A stretch of DNA of 64,000 nt from Cryptomeria japonica. Lineage: Eukaryota > Streptophyta > Pinopsida > Cupressales > Cupressaceae. The position numbers and the translations under genes were made by a program. Positions 10,593-21,074 of this stretch are shown here, one piece after another. The stretch spans positions 116,881,140 to 116,945,139 of the forward strand of contig NC_081410.1 in assembly GCF_030272615.1 (NCBI RefSeq), in the 5' to 3' direction. A model generated the notes under the pieces. The model searched no databases, was not told the DNA's origin, and worked only from the letters and a program-made list of their open reading frames with translations. Position 1 is the first letter of the stretch, and each line of letters starts with the position of its first letter.

Positions 10593-11162
10593 CTACCAGG
10601 ATTCTTCTTTGTACTTCGTCTTTACTTTCCATTGACGTTTCGTAGTTAGGTGGGGTGGCCTTTTTAATAGGAAGGTAAGCTTACAACCCAAGCCTACTTT
10701 GTTTCTATTGGGTTGTGAAGGAAGATTTATAGGTTCAGTGACTCCTTCCTTGCGTTTCCCAATAGGTCCTTTACCGTCATATCCCATTTGCTGCATGATT
10801 AAGTATCCTTTTCCATATAGGTGTGTAGGTAGAACAATATCCAGAGCAGCCGCTCTATTATCTTCTTTCTCATCTTTGTATAACCAGCTAAGAATATCCT
10901 TGTCTTCTGATTCATGTGCCAAAGTGCCCAATTGGATGAAGGTACCATCAAATTTGGTGATGGGCTGAGTGACCAGATGTGTTGATGTAGTAGGCAATCC
11001 ATGAGATCTAGGTGATGTTGGCAATTTGGCCAAACATAAAGGCTCCAAAGAGTATTCTCCTATACCTTGGTCTTTGATTTGCATCTTCTGTTTGAAGTCT
11101 CCCCATAAGGAGTTGGATTTTGCCGTTTGTTGATCTGATGTTGAAGATACTGCTTTTCTCTA
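10593..11162 (-). pseudogene. G-patch-containing segment of the polyprotein
   Basis: Minus frame, open between a TAG at 11160-11162 and a TAG at 10593-10595. It contains a G-patch signature at about 10800-10675: I-M-Q-Q-M-G-Y-D-G-K-G-P-I-G-K, then E-G-V-T-E-P-I and, after a spacer, V-G-L-G. G-patch motifs bind RNA or RNA helicases. They are known next to the protease of some retroviruses and in some plant Gypsy polyproteins. The second glycine pair, usually GLG, reads PIG here. This frame is one base out of register with the protease frame upstream (overlap 11060-11084 or slightly more). Confidence 0.65.
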
Positions 11163-12679
11163 TTATGAGGAACTAAACTATCTTGGGCTGCCCCCATTGC
11201 ATTGCAATGTTGAAATGGATTGTGATCAGTAGATATGGAGACTTCTTGTCCGTCATAAGGAAATTTGACACACTGGTGATACGTAGAAGGTACTACTTGC
11301 ATTTCATGTATCCAGGGTCGTCCTAACAAAATATTGTAGGTGAGCTCAATATCTAAGACCTGACATATAGTGTCCTTTTGTACTGGTTCGACTTGAATGG
11401 GTAATATCACAGTTCCTTTAGAGGACCTTTCCTCATCATCATATGCCTTTATGGTAATCTTTTTGCAAGGATCAATAGATTCTTTTGAGAAGCCTAATGC
11501 ACGGATAAGCTTTAAAGTACATATATTAAGTCCGGCTCCTCCATCTATTAGGACTCTTTTTACTCGGTGTTTGCAAATAATGACTTTGATATGGAGAGGA
11601 GTATTATGCAGATAGCTTAAGGAAGCATTGTCATGTTCTGAGAAGGTGAGGTTATGAGGTCCAGTCATATGGGCAACCATGGATTGAAATTTGTTTGTAT
11701 CCAAATTTTGAGGTACATTGGTTTCCAATAGCGCTTGTTCTAATATGTCTTTGTGCTTGGGTGATAGTTTCAGCAATTCTAGTATAGATATCTGTGCTGG
11801 AGTTTTACAAAGTTGGCTAACCAAGTCATATTGGATTTTTGGTGTGGTAGTCGTAGGTGCAGTATGTCCTTTCAAGACATATTTTTGAGTTCGGGTTGTT
11901 ACATTGACAGATTCATGATCACGCTTATCTCTGATGGTGATGACATTTACTTGATGATCTTCAGCTGATATGTGATTTATGGTGTTGTTGTAGATATGGT
12001 TGATACGAGTTCCGCGTGTATCATTTGAGGTTGAAGCTCCATCTTTGTAATTTGGAAGAGGATTTTTAAAGGCTCCATGATCACTATTTGTTTTGAGACC
12101 ATCTATGGTTAAGTCACCTCGATCAATCATATCTTGTACCATGTGTTTTAACCTCATGCAATCGTTCATCTGATGACCCTTGTTACGATGGTAATCACAA
12201 TAGTGTGAATCATTCCACCAAGGTGGTTTGATTTGGGGTTCATAGTTGCTAATTGGAGGCAAAGAAAGAATCTTGTGTGCCAAAAGTTCTCTGAATGCTG
12301 ATTCTAGTGATTGCCCCAGTGGTGTGAAGATACGCTTTTGGAAATTGTTCGTGTTGTTGCGTGAATTGTTGCTAGGTCCTGGATTCATGTTTTTGCTTTG
12401 AGTATTATTGGTGTTGTTTGTGTTGAGTTGTCCTTGATCGGTGTTTGGTGCATATGTGTGAGCATTTGGATTAGCAGTTTTAGGATTTTTTCGTGTTTTG
12501 AGGATTTTTGGATAATGCGAGCACTGGTTGTTTAGATTTGGGATCATATGATTCATTGTTGCCTTCGTTTTTGTTTCGAGTCCAAAATCGAGATTTGTCA
12601 AGGTTGGTGTTGTTCTGGTTATTGTAGTTTGATGAGTTTGTTCCTTCCTTGTAGAATTTGAGTGTTCCTTTTTTGACAC
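11060..12679 (-). pseudogene. Gag C-terminal knuckle and aspartic protease
   Basis: This is an uninterrupted 539-codon minus frame. The first part overlaps the gag frame and is Asn/Thr-rich. A zinc knuckle of the Tat type follows, CDYHRNKGHQMNDC (C-X2-H-X4-H-X4-C). Further on, RVLIDGGAGLNI replaces the usual D-T/S-G-A/S protease core (Asp kept, Thr/Ser to Gly), and the late ILLGRPWIH motif closes the protease fold. The frame is +1 relative to gag (200-bp overlap) and shifts back for the G-patch and RT part. Either indels or programmed shifting could explain this. Confidence 0.88.
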
Positions 12680-13778
12680 ATGCTTCCTCTACTTGAATGC
12701 CATTCTCAATTAATTTAGCGAAAGATGGTATGCATTGAAGTTTTAGTCTGTAACTCATTTCACTATTCAAGTTATCGATGAAGATTTCCATTTTCTCCTT
12801 CTCGGGAATATCTCGAGGATATCTGGATACCATACGTCGCCAGCGTTGAAGGAATATCATGAATGTTTCATTGTTCTTTTGTTTGGTGTTGCAAACATCT
12901 AGCATGGTTATGGCATGTTGGATGTTGTAGGAATATTGGGTTATGAATTTGTTAACCAATTCATCAAATGATCTGACAGGTGGTGTAATTTTGGATAACC
13001 ATTCCATGGTTTGCCCTCCCAAGCTTCTAGGGAATAACCTCATCAAATAGGTGTCATTATGAGCAAATTCAAGGCTCAGTGTGCAAAATTCTTGAACATG
13101 ATCTTGGGGATCACTTTTCCCATCATATTTATCAAATTTGGGAACGTCTGAGTTTGGAGGAAAAGGCACCATGTTTAATCTTCTGTCAAATGGATAAGGA
13201 CAGATTTCGTTTAAAGAGTACCGCACTGTTGTCCCTTGTTGCATATCCTGTATTTGCCTTTGCAACATTTGCATTTGTTGAGTAAGGGCAGCCAAAAGTA
13301 TACTGTCTTGTCGAGGGAAAAGTTCTTCCCTTGTATTTGTTCTCAGCTGAAAAGGTGTGGTAAATGGTATATTTTACTCTGGTGCTTCTAGTTCGGGTAT
13401 ACGCATTTCTGGTATACGTTGTTCTGGAATGTGTTGCTCAGGTATGTGTTGTTCAAAGTTACGAGTTTCTTCTTCTCTTTGTTGTTCTTGATATGCATAT
13501 TGTCGAGATCCATTTTTAAAGATGTTTGAGTCAAAATCTTCGGGAAGTTTAACGCCTTTACTTGTAAGCATGAGCAGGTATTTTTCTTTGTCATTTTCCA
13601 TGAGCCTTTCTACAAGCTTCTGGAATGAAGGGTTTTCCTGACATTCTTGAAGAAGTGCTTCAGTAATTTCAGGTTCTTTTAGGGGTGGAACTTCAAAAGG
13701 ATTTGACAATCTTCGATTCATACTAGACTCAGCGTGTGTTTCACTTTGTTTGTTTCTTTGAGAGCGAGTAACAAGCAT
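12480..13778 (-). pseudogene. Gag (capsid) of the Tat-type Gypsy element
   Basis: The first ATG of the frame, at 13776-13778, gives MLVTRSQRNKQ, a typical start for this group. The N-terminal third ends in a short repeat of E-Q-H/R-I-P (about 13440-13380), then a TAA at 13374-13376 interrupts. The frame continues through a Gln-rich helix and the retrotransposon gag fold: HVQEFCTLSLEF, FPRSLGGQTMEWLSKI, FDELVNKFITQYSYN. It stops at 12480 inside an A-rich stretch (AAAAAATCC on the minus strand), where the next frame takes over. Confidence 0.9.
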
Positions 13779-14632
13779 TTTAGTAGAAACTCTCAGTGAT
13801 GAAAGGGACAAAAGCCTCGTTGATATGTTGCTCGGGGGTGGGTGGTTTTGGTCGAGATATGTTATAAGTGATACACTCGTTGGGTAAGAATGTTGGATTG
13901 ATTTTTCCGCCGCGGTTTATGATTTGATTGAAAGCAGACTTTTGACAGTAGGCTCTTGTCTTCAAGGGTTCCTTGTCAAATTCGTTGGATTTTTTTGGAT
14001 ATAACGTTTGACGTGATGAAGGAATACCCGATGAGATTTGAAGAGTTGACGATTGATGTATAAGAACTTGTTTCTCTTGATAAATTTTGAAAAACTAGGT
14101 TGTTGCTTCTTCAACGTGATGTTACGATAAAGGTTTTTTCTTCTCAGAATATGAGGATTAGTCATGCATGAGTGATCAATGGTTTCCTTTGATTTGTTTG
14201 GATTCAGTTGATCTTGTTTGAAGAATTTCAAATCTTACTTTATCAAAGTGAAGGTTTAGATGCCCCTTCACGACAAAGTGTGTCGAATGATATGGATAAA
14301 AGCCTCCCGATATGGAAACTTGATTTGACAACTTGAAAATTTTAAACAAGTGTTTTTGTGAGATAAAATCCGTAAGATGGTAAAGGATTTTGTTGATACT
14401 AATGATGAGGTTTCCCGATTATGATAAGATAGATATGTTTTATCGTGCGATTTATTTAGGATTTTACAACGTTTGTTTTGACACAAATTTAGCTCAAGAA
14501 ATAATCTTAACGGTTTGTTTTTGCTACTCTTTTGGACGAAAAATGATGTTTGATGGAGAAGGCTTCTGAAAATATTTTTGAAATTTTTAAAATTTCTCCC
14601 TATTTTGCCCTCTATTTTTTGTGTTTTGGATC

Positions 14633-15006
14633 ACGCGCTAAAACAGAGACTATATGCACTACAAAATTTACCCCACGTGCTAAAACAATGACCACACGTG
14701 CTAGGTTGCCCCCAGACACCCACTAAAGTTTTGAATGGTCAAATTTGTTTTCTATTTGGTATGAAAAATCTATACACTACCCTGGGCCTGCAACGCGCTA
14801 ACCTGTGAACCCGATGCGCTAATGTTTAGCCTCCACGCGCTAAGCTGATGCTTCAACGCACTAGACTGTTTCTTTGATGCGCTAAATGATTTCACACTGT
14901 TTTGTTTTGAGATGAAATGCTACTGTTTGGAACCGACGCGCTATTTTGATGTTTTGATGAGCTAACTAAAAGTCTGCACACGCCAAGAAGTTGCTCTTAT
15001 GCGCTA
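14633..15006 (-). repeat. Array B: phased GCGCTA sites in the gag leader
   Basis: About 13 sites (plus-strand GATGCGCTA, CACGCGCTA and decayed forms such as GTGCTA, GCACTA) read TAGCGCAT or TAGCGCGT on the minus strand, the sense of gag-pol. Within runs the distance between sites is exactly 21 bp; two longer gaps interrupt. Spacers are unlike one another. This is the same core as array A, in opposite orientation. Confidence 0.88.
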
Positions 15007-16201
15007 AACTGCCCTGATGTTTTGTTTTTTTTTTGTTGATTTTTTTCAAATTTTGAACTTTTGTTGTGAAATTTTCAAATTTGATGGATAATTTTCTGAA
15101 GTAGTAAATGCAAGCACGGCACAAAAAGTACAACCATTTTTCCTAATCTAACAAAAAGTGTATGTTCTGCGAGGATGTGTTCAAATCTCCAATGTTTTAA
15201 CAGGTTTTGATATGAATAATACACTTCAGAAAGACTCTTTAGTCAAAGGTCATAAATAACATCATAGTCCACTAGTCTCGATACTCTGTCAACTCAAACA
15301 ACCATGTCACCCCTAGAGGACGCCCGTTTTTTTGCCTTTTGCTAGAAATTAACCAAAAGTGAATCGCTTCACAGTTGAGTAGTTATCTTGGGAGATATAT
15401 GGTGAGTAATCTTGGGGGCGGATTCTTCCCCACCCTTGCACTATGATGTTATAAATGTCTGGTTACTGACTCGGTTCAAAGCTTCTATTTCTATGGTTCA
15501 TAATCAAGCTTCTCATTTGGTCGTCAGTGATAAACTCCCTTAGGAGGCTTCCCAACCTTTAGAACAAAGGCTTTACGTATCTCAAGGATACTGGGGGAAG
15601 GCTAATCGCTGCGCGCAACCGTTGAAAAGGACTTTCGTCACTTTCCACTTTTGATTATAGTGGGTTGGAGCTCTTGGCATCAAAGTCATTCCCCACTTAG
15701 GTCGTTCCCTTCACACCGGTCATAAACGACTTTAAGAGTTGATTTCAACTCCTCGGGAAGGCAAGGCTGCTAAAGGATTTATGCTTGAAGTAAAGAAAGC
15801 TTTTAAGAGTGGTCTGGATTTTTGATCACCTAGTTAAGGGGAAAGCATATTCCTTCCACTTTCGAGACAAGGCAATCAAGTTGTTCGTTTTAGCCTTTAA
15901 GATAAATGATTTGCTAATTTCTATTTGGAGATGTTGCTCCAACAAGCATGATGTTCTTTTTAACTCTTCATAGCGATGATTTTCTAATCTAGGAAAATAA
16001 TTTGGTCAATAAAGAAAAATTTTGATCTTTGGTGGTCAACAAAAGAAATCGATAAAAGAAAATTTCCAGCTCTACCTACAAAAAATTGTCAGAGTCCTAC
16101 AAAATTCCAATCAAATAGTTAGAAAAATCTGGATTTTGGTGGACTTCTACTAGTCTAAGTTTAATTTCGGTTACAATTTTAATTTTTGCCTTCTGTCTGT
16201 G

Positions 16202-16637
16202 ATGCGCTATAGAAAGGACTGTACACGCTACAATATAACCTAGATGCGCTAAACTTATGTCTAAATGCACTACACTATTTGCTGGATGCGCTACTCTGTG
16301 CGTCGAACGCGCTGCTCTGTTTTTCTCCCGTGCTGAGACCTATAGGAAAAGCAATGATTTGATGCACTAAAAGATGGACTTCACGCGCTAGATGATGGAC
16401 TCTACGCGCTAGATAGTGAAGTGGATGCGCTATTTAGCAGACCCGACGCGCCAAACTATTTTTCAAATGCGCTACTCTATTTTTCTTCTGCCCCGAGACC
16501 TACAGGAAAATATTAGTGGAGGTCATGTGCTAAAGAAAGGACTTTACGCGCTAGAGTATAGACCCCATGCGCTAAACAGTAAGCAGGATGCGCTAGACTG
16601 TTAATCGGATGCGCTAGGGAATGTTTCCCACGCGCTG
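16202..16637 (-). repeat. Array C: phased GCGCTA sites next to the primer site
   Basis: About 18 sites of the same core lie here, again mostly 21 bp apart. The run 16549-16637 shows five intervals of exactly 21. Two copies of a longer segment containing GAGACCTAYAGGAAAA (near 16335 and 16495) show that blocks of the array were duplicated. The array ends about 70 bp before the primer binding site, so it lies near the start of the genomic RNA. Confidence 0.9.
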
Positions 16638-16703
16638 ATTCTCGTTTTCTACGGACCTGCAAAAGTGGATATATTTCAAAACCGATTAGATATATGGGGT
16701 AAT

Positions 16704-16721
16704 GCGCCACGGTGGGCGCCA
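16704..16721 (-). other. Primer binding site
   Basis: On the minus strand TGGCGCCCACCGTGGCGC starts 4 bases after the 5' LTR. The TGG start matches a tRNA CCA end. I do not assign the tRNA. Confidence 0.85.
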
Positions 16722-16725
16722 GAAA

Positions 16726-18156
16726 TGTATGCAGGAAAAGCGGGTCAATAGAACTCAATATGTGAAATGTTCCAAAAAGACTTGTCCACACACACACAGA
16801 GGACTTCTTGGTGCAAGCTATGGAGTAATGAAGTATTACTCAGCTTCCCAAGGTTGGTCCCATGGTTCTCTATCTTACAATGTCCCTCAAACCAATTTTT
16901 TTGCTCTCAGATCACTGAGCAAAATCGTTTAGGGATGGCAAATGCAAGAACGAGGGATGTTTTTTGCTGGTTTTAATATGAGATGCATCCTAAGCTATGC
17001 ATGATTGTAGAAATGCAATAAACTAGGTGATAAGATGACAAGGTTAGTATAAATACTATCCTAACATGATATATTAGTCTATGATTGAAGCTAATGATAA
17101 AGAAATTATTCTAAACATGCATATTTAGACTAGTTCTTGATTTAAAAGAGGTTAAATGATGAGCATAAAAATGATATATGAAAGCTTGAATGTATTTGAG
17201 CATAAGTGTGATACTACAAATTTGAAGGATGATCAAAATGGAGGAATGAGAGCTCTATTTATAGCAAAAACAGGGTAATGGATGGTCAGGATTGAAAGAG
17301 TTGATCAAGGGTTGAGTTTGAAAGTTGGGGATCCATGTTTGTAATTGGCACCAATGAAATGGTGACAAGTGTCAACATAGGGTTGGGTTGAGAGAAGGGG
17401 TTGGAGGCATTAAATACCTGAGAAGACCTTAGGGTTATCTAGAAGGTAAGGGTCAAGTCTAAATTAAGATTATACATTGGATTAAGAGTTAATCCAAGGA
17501 TAAACCCTTGTGCAAATGTTTAAGAGATAATCATGGTCAAAGCATTAAATATTTGATGAGACCCTTGGGTTGGATGAAGGTTGAGTTAAAAGAAATTCTT
17601 TAACCATGTAAGAGGGTTTGAGTTAACCATTAATGGTTATGAAGACTTTGGGGATTTAAGTGGTTGAAGGCTTGGAGCCTTTAATGGTTATCAAAGACTT
17701 TGAGGAATTTGAGAAGTGACCTCCCCTTGCTTAGGGATGTGACAAAGTTTAGAAGATGGGTTAGGCTAATTAGAAGCGATTAGAAGAGTCTAGAAGGGAT
17801 TAGGAATAGGAGTTAGGAAGGCAAGTGGGAGATGTAGGATTTTGCAAGTGGATGGAGGGATAATAGGATTAAATTGAAATAAAGTTAATTTAATTCAATT
17901 TCGTTGCAATTAAATAAATTAGATTTATTTAATTTAGGATAACTATTTAATTAAATTTGAATTTAATTAAAAGTGGATAGGGGGGATTTAATTGAATAAA
18001 ATGATTTATTCATTAAATGAGTATAGTGAATTTAATTGAGTAATTTACTTAATTAAATAGAGGATTGTGGATAATTTAATTAAATTGGATTTAATTAAAT
18101 AGAGAAATGAACATAAAATATTCATTTAGGAATATGGTCATTTTTATACGTCTACA
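16726..18156 (-). repeat. 5' LTR of the Tat-type Gypsy element
   Basis: This is the right 1431-bp copy. A minus-strand TATA box, TATAAATA (plus-strand 17256-17263), lies about 900 bp from the LTR start. It would begin the genomic RNA near 17225, leaving about 500 bp of R-U5. The copy is followed by the target duplication CTTAG at 18157-18161. Confidence 0.95.
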
Positions 18157-18161
18157 CTTAG

Positions 18162-19699
18162 AAACTGAAAAAATATTATCGAGACCAAATATATCTAAAT
18201 TTTATCAAGTCTAACACCCTAGAAAAGATTTGTGAGAGCTAGAGTGAAATTGAACATGGTTTTGTTTATGATAGATATAGTGTTCACAAAAATCAAATCC
18301 AAGAGCATAATAATTCAACCTCTCTACAATATTTTAATTTTTAGGGTCCTTATACCCTTCTCATATATATGGCCCATTATTTAATTCCATCTCATTATTT
18401 TCTTTGAGGGTAACTTTCTCACAAAAGAAAGAACTCTCTTAGATACCTAGAAAGCACAACCATAAAAAATAGACACAACACTTGTCTTTGTTGCTATTTC
18501 CAATGGTGAGGGTGTACGTTCTATAGATGCCACAAGAATAGAAGAAATACTACATTGGATAATGCATGTATCTAGATAAAATAGAGTACCCACAAAAACA
18601 CACTCAACAAGAACCATAGATACTCACACCATCTTACACCCTCCACTAGAGGAAATCTTGCAGTCTCACATCATTGATTTTTTTAACTAACAATAATTTT
18701 CATGTCAAACAAATTGGGACTCTCCCATGACCAACTATGCTCAAATGAGAATCACCATTGAGGTATACTTCCCCCAGAAAAATATTCTCTATACTTTGAA
18801 AACCATCTCTAATGGAAGTTCATATTGAAGGAAGTTGTAGATTCTATCAAACATGCACCTTCTAATGCATGAGTTGTCAAAGCCATGATAAAGGTATTTG
18901 CATCAAATTTGCATAATCTTGAGAATAATTTTAGACTCATCAAATTGATCATTTTTCTTTTTCATCTTCTCCTATTTGCTACCTCTATAATAATGTTGAT
19001 TCTTTTTGTAGCTTATTCACTTATCCTTGGACTTTCTAGAAGATTTAGATCTCCCAAGGATTTGAATCTAAAATTTTATTTCTTATTTCTTTTCTACTTC
19101 AGTATTTCATGAATAGATAGGGAATCTTTAGTAGATTAATAGGGATTTTTTTATATCTCCTCGATGAGTAACGCAACCACTACCTCATCCATTTTGATTA
19201 CTGAGATTGTGCTTCCAACTTCCATCACTGAGTGATCTTATGAGTTTGAAAAAGAACACATGTCATCCAAAAATTATCCTCTATTTTCACTACAATAGAG
19301 TGTAACTAGGCCACAATCATATTGAATATGTTCCAATGCTTGAACATTGAACCACCATTATCCATTCTTAAGTTGTATAAATTCCTTCTCAATAAAATCT
19401 TGTTAATTAGGGATTTATCTTGGTAAAAGTCTCTCAGTTTCTTCCAAACAACTTGTCTGGTGGCTACTTCAAGTACATTTAACAAAATAGAATTTTCTAA
19501 GTAGGGCCTACTGAAGTTTTTTTCTTTTCTCTCAAAATAGATCCTACTTGTTGTGTAACAATGCAATCAAGGGTTTAGATCTAGAAACAACAACCCATAG
19601 ATATATTTCAATGAACAGATCCTCCATTTTCAGATTCTATGACTCAAATTTAGTGCCTATAAATTTCTTCACCTTTTTATTTGGCGTGCTTACCATTTT
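18162..19699 (-). pseudogene. Degenerate Copia gag, protease and GAG-pre-integrase
   Basis: Read on the minus strand from an ATG at 19697-19699, the sequence follows a Copia polyprotein with many stops and shifts. The gag N-terminus has F-I-G-T-K-F-E and L-W-V-V-V, followed by KLRDFYQDKSLINKI with NLYNLRMD (19306-19566). A Ser/Lys-rich stretch with a ruined zinc knuckle follows (about 18900-19010), then a protease-like region with a W-F-S-x-Y-R-E-Y match near 18790. Last comes a GAG-pre-integrase match (CEHYIYHKQNHVQF) near 18260. The integrase continues at 1-76 across the Gypsy insertion. Confidence 0.7.
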
Positions 19700-19794
19700 A
19701 CTACAATAATATCTCCTTCTACATACTTTCTCCCACCCAATCCAAGATTAGCACAAAAATATTATCTCTAATACCCAAGACTTATGGTGATCAA

Positions 19795-19806
19795 GCTTTG
19801 ATACCA
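19795..19806 (-). other. Copia primer binding site
   Basis: TGGTATCAAAGC on the minus strand is one mismatch from the common initiator-tRNA-Met primer site TGGTATCAGAGC. It lies between the gag start and the LTR end. Confidence 0.75.
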
Positions 19807-19808
19807 AA

Positions 19809-20693
19809 TGAAAAGAAGCAAATGTGCAAAGTACACTTCTTAAACTAATGTATGAGAAGAAATATGTGTAGAAGCTAAATTGATTATATAGCTACAAGGA
19901 AATAAACACCAAATCAATGTACCATAACAAGAGTATCATTAATAAGAGATTTGGATTAATTTTTGTAGCTTAACAATAGCTAAAAAATGAAACCTCCATG
20001 TAAAACACTTAATAAATAGAAGAACAAATATATGAAACCATCAAATTGTAATTAAGAAACCATGAACTAAAACCCTTAAAAATTTGGTACCCAAAACCCT
20101 AGTAAAAATTTTAATATCCAAACCCCAAGATAAGTACTTGTAGTTTATAAATAACATATTCCTTCAACCTCCATAACCTTGTCATAATCCACTCACTAAC
20201 TTGTGCACTCCAAGTGGAATCCATTTTATATCTATTTGAAGATTCCTTATGGCATGTCATAACATGTATCATAAGTTGGTCAAAAAGTGTAACTCCCTCT
20301 TAGAACTCTCTTATGTGTCATAAATGTTCTTACATTTTTATGTGGGAAGCCCAATTTTTGGAGGCCATAACTTTTGATCTGAGAAGTTACATTTTTATGT
20401 TATATATCTCAAATACTATATTTTTTATTTCTTACATCAAGATACAAGGTTGAGACACCTTTCGTAACACTCTCTCTCATTTTTAAAACATCTTGTAAGA
20501 TCAAGGTAATAACAACATTTTCAACTATTTTCTCAAGGACAAGAAGCACATATTATAGCACCCAAACTTCTATGTTTTGACTCATTTCATTAATACATAT
20601 ATGGCATTATGTTTAAGTATTAGATTTATTAAGAATTACTATCCCATCCTTTCCATGTCATAAATAAAATTATTTTGGACATATATGTCATTC
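19809..20693 (-). repeat. Copia 5' LTR, interrupted
   Basis: On the plus strand the LTR starts TGAAAAGAAG, two bases beyond the primer site. It is AT-rich and has no second copy in the window, because the 3' LTR would lie left of position 1. A later LTR element interrupts it at 20694. Its far end probably lies in 23525-23755 or beyond 31361 and could not be fixed. Confidence 0.5.
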
Positions 20694-21074
20694 TATAGGA
20701 GTTGAGAAAATACAACACCACAGGAGCCCAAATAATCCCTGCAAGCTGAAAAACCTGTTACAAGGAGAAGCAATGGAGAAAATCACAGAAGGAAAGAATA
20801 CACAGGAAAAATATGCTCCAAAAAATGAGAGCTCAATAATCTCCAAAATGTATTGTCAATAATAATCCTTCTTTATACAATGAAAAGAAAGAACTCAACC
20901 TTTAATAGGTCAAGAAACCCTAAAAGGGAAAACCTAGGTTTGCACATAATAATTAATTAAAATAATTGATTATATGCACCTAAAGTTAGCTTAAGTGTAA
21001 AAGAGATAAAGGGAACTTAAATAATTAAACAAATAATGTTTAATTAATCAAGTAAATACCCGAATACTCTAACA
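20694..21074 (-). repeat. 3' LTR of the small element
   Basis: 381 bp, about 95% similar by eye to 23139-23519. On the minus strand it begins TGTTAGAGTATTCGGG. Confidence 0.9.

Larger units (their letters stand above)
13779..16703 (-). other. Gag-pol 5' leader (2.9 kb)
   Basis: This long stretch lies between the primer binding site and gag. No supported gene is seen. It contains arrays B and C of the phased GCGCTA sites and several short open frames without recognisable products. The 15100-16190 part is ordinary sequence without repeats that I can see. Confidence 0.7.
77..18156 (-). mobile_element. Complete Tat-type Ty3/Gypsy retrotransposon with antisense PMD gene
   Basis: Two 1431-bp direct repeats (77-1507 and 16726-18156) begin TGTATGC and end GTCTACA on the plus strand. 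They are flanked by CTTAG at 72-76 and 18157-18161. A primer binding site lies inside the right LTR and a polypurine tract inside the left one, so the element reads on the minus strand. Order in element sense: 5' LTR, 2.9-kb leader, gag, knuckle and protease, G-patch linker, reverse transcriptase, two RNase H domains, integrase, convergent spacer, opposite-strand PMD gene, 3' LTR. The size, the second RNase H after the native one, the C-X2-H-X4-H-X4-C knuckle and an extra antisense ORF point to the Tat/Ogre group. By eye the LTRs differ at about 25 positions (roughly 1.7%), so insertion is fairly recent. The polyprotein nevertheless has at least eleven in-frame stops and two frame changes. Confidence 0.95.

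Noticed and set aside
11397-11615. Plus-strand frames within gag-pol
   Set aside because: Shadows of the minus-strand protease frame; they lack coding features.
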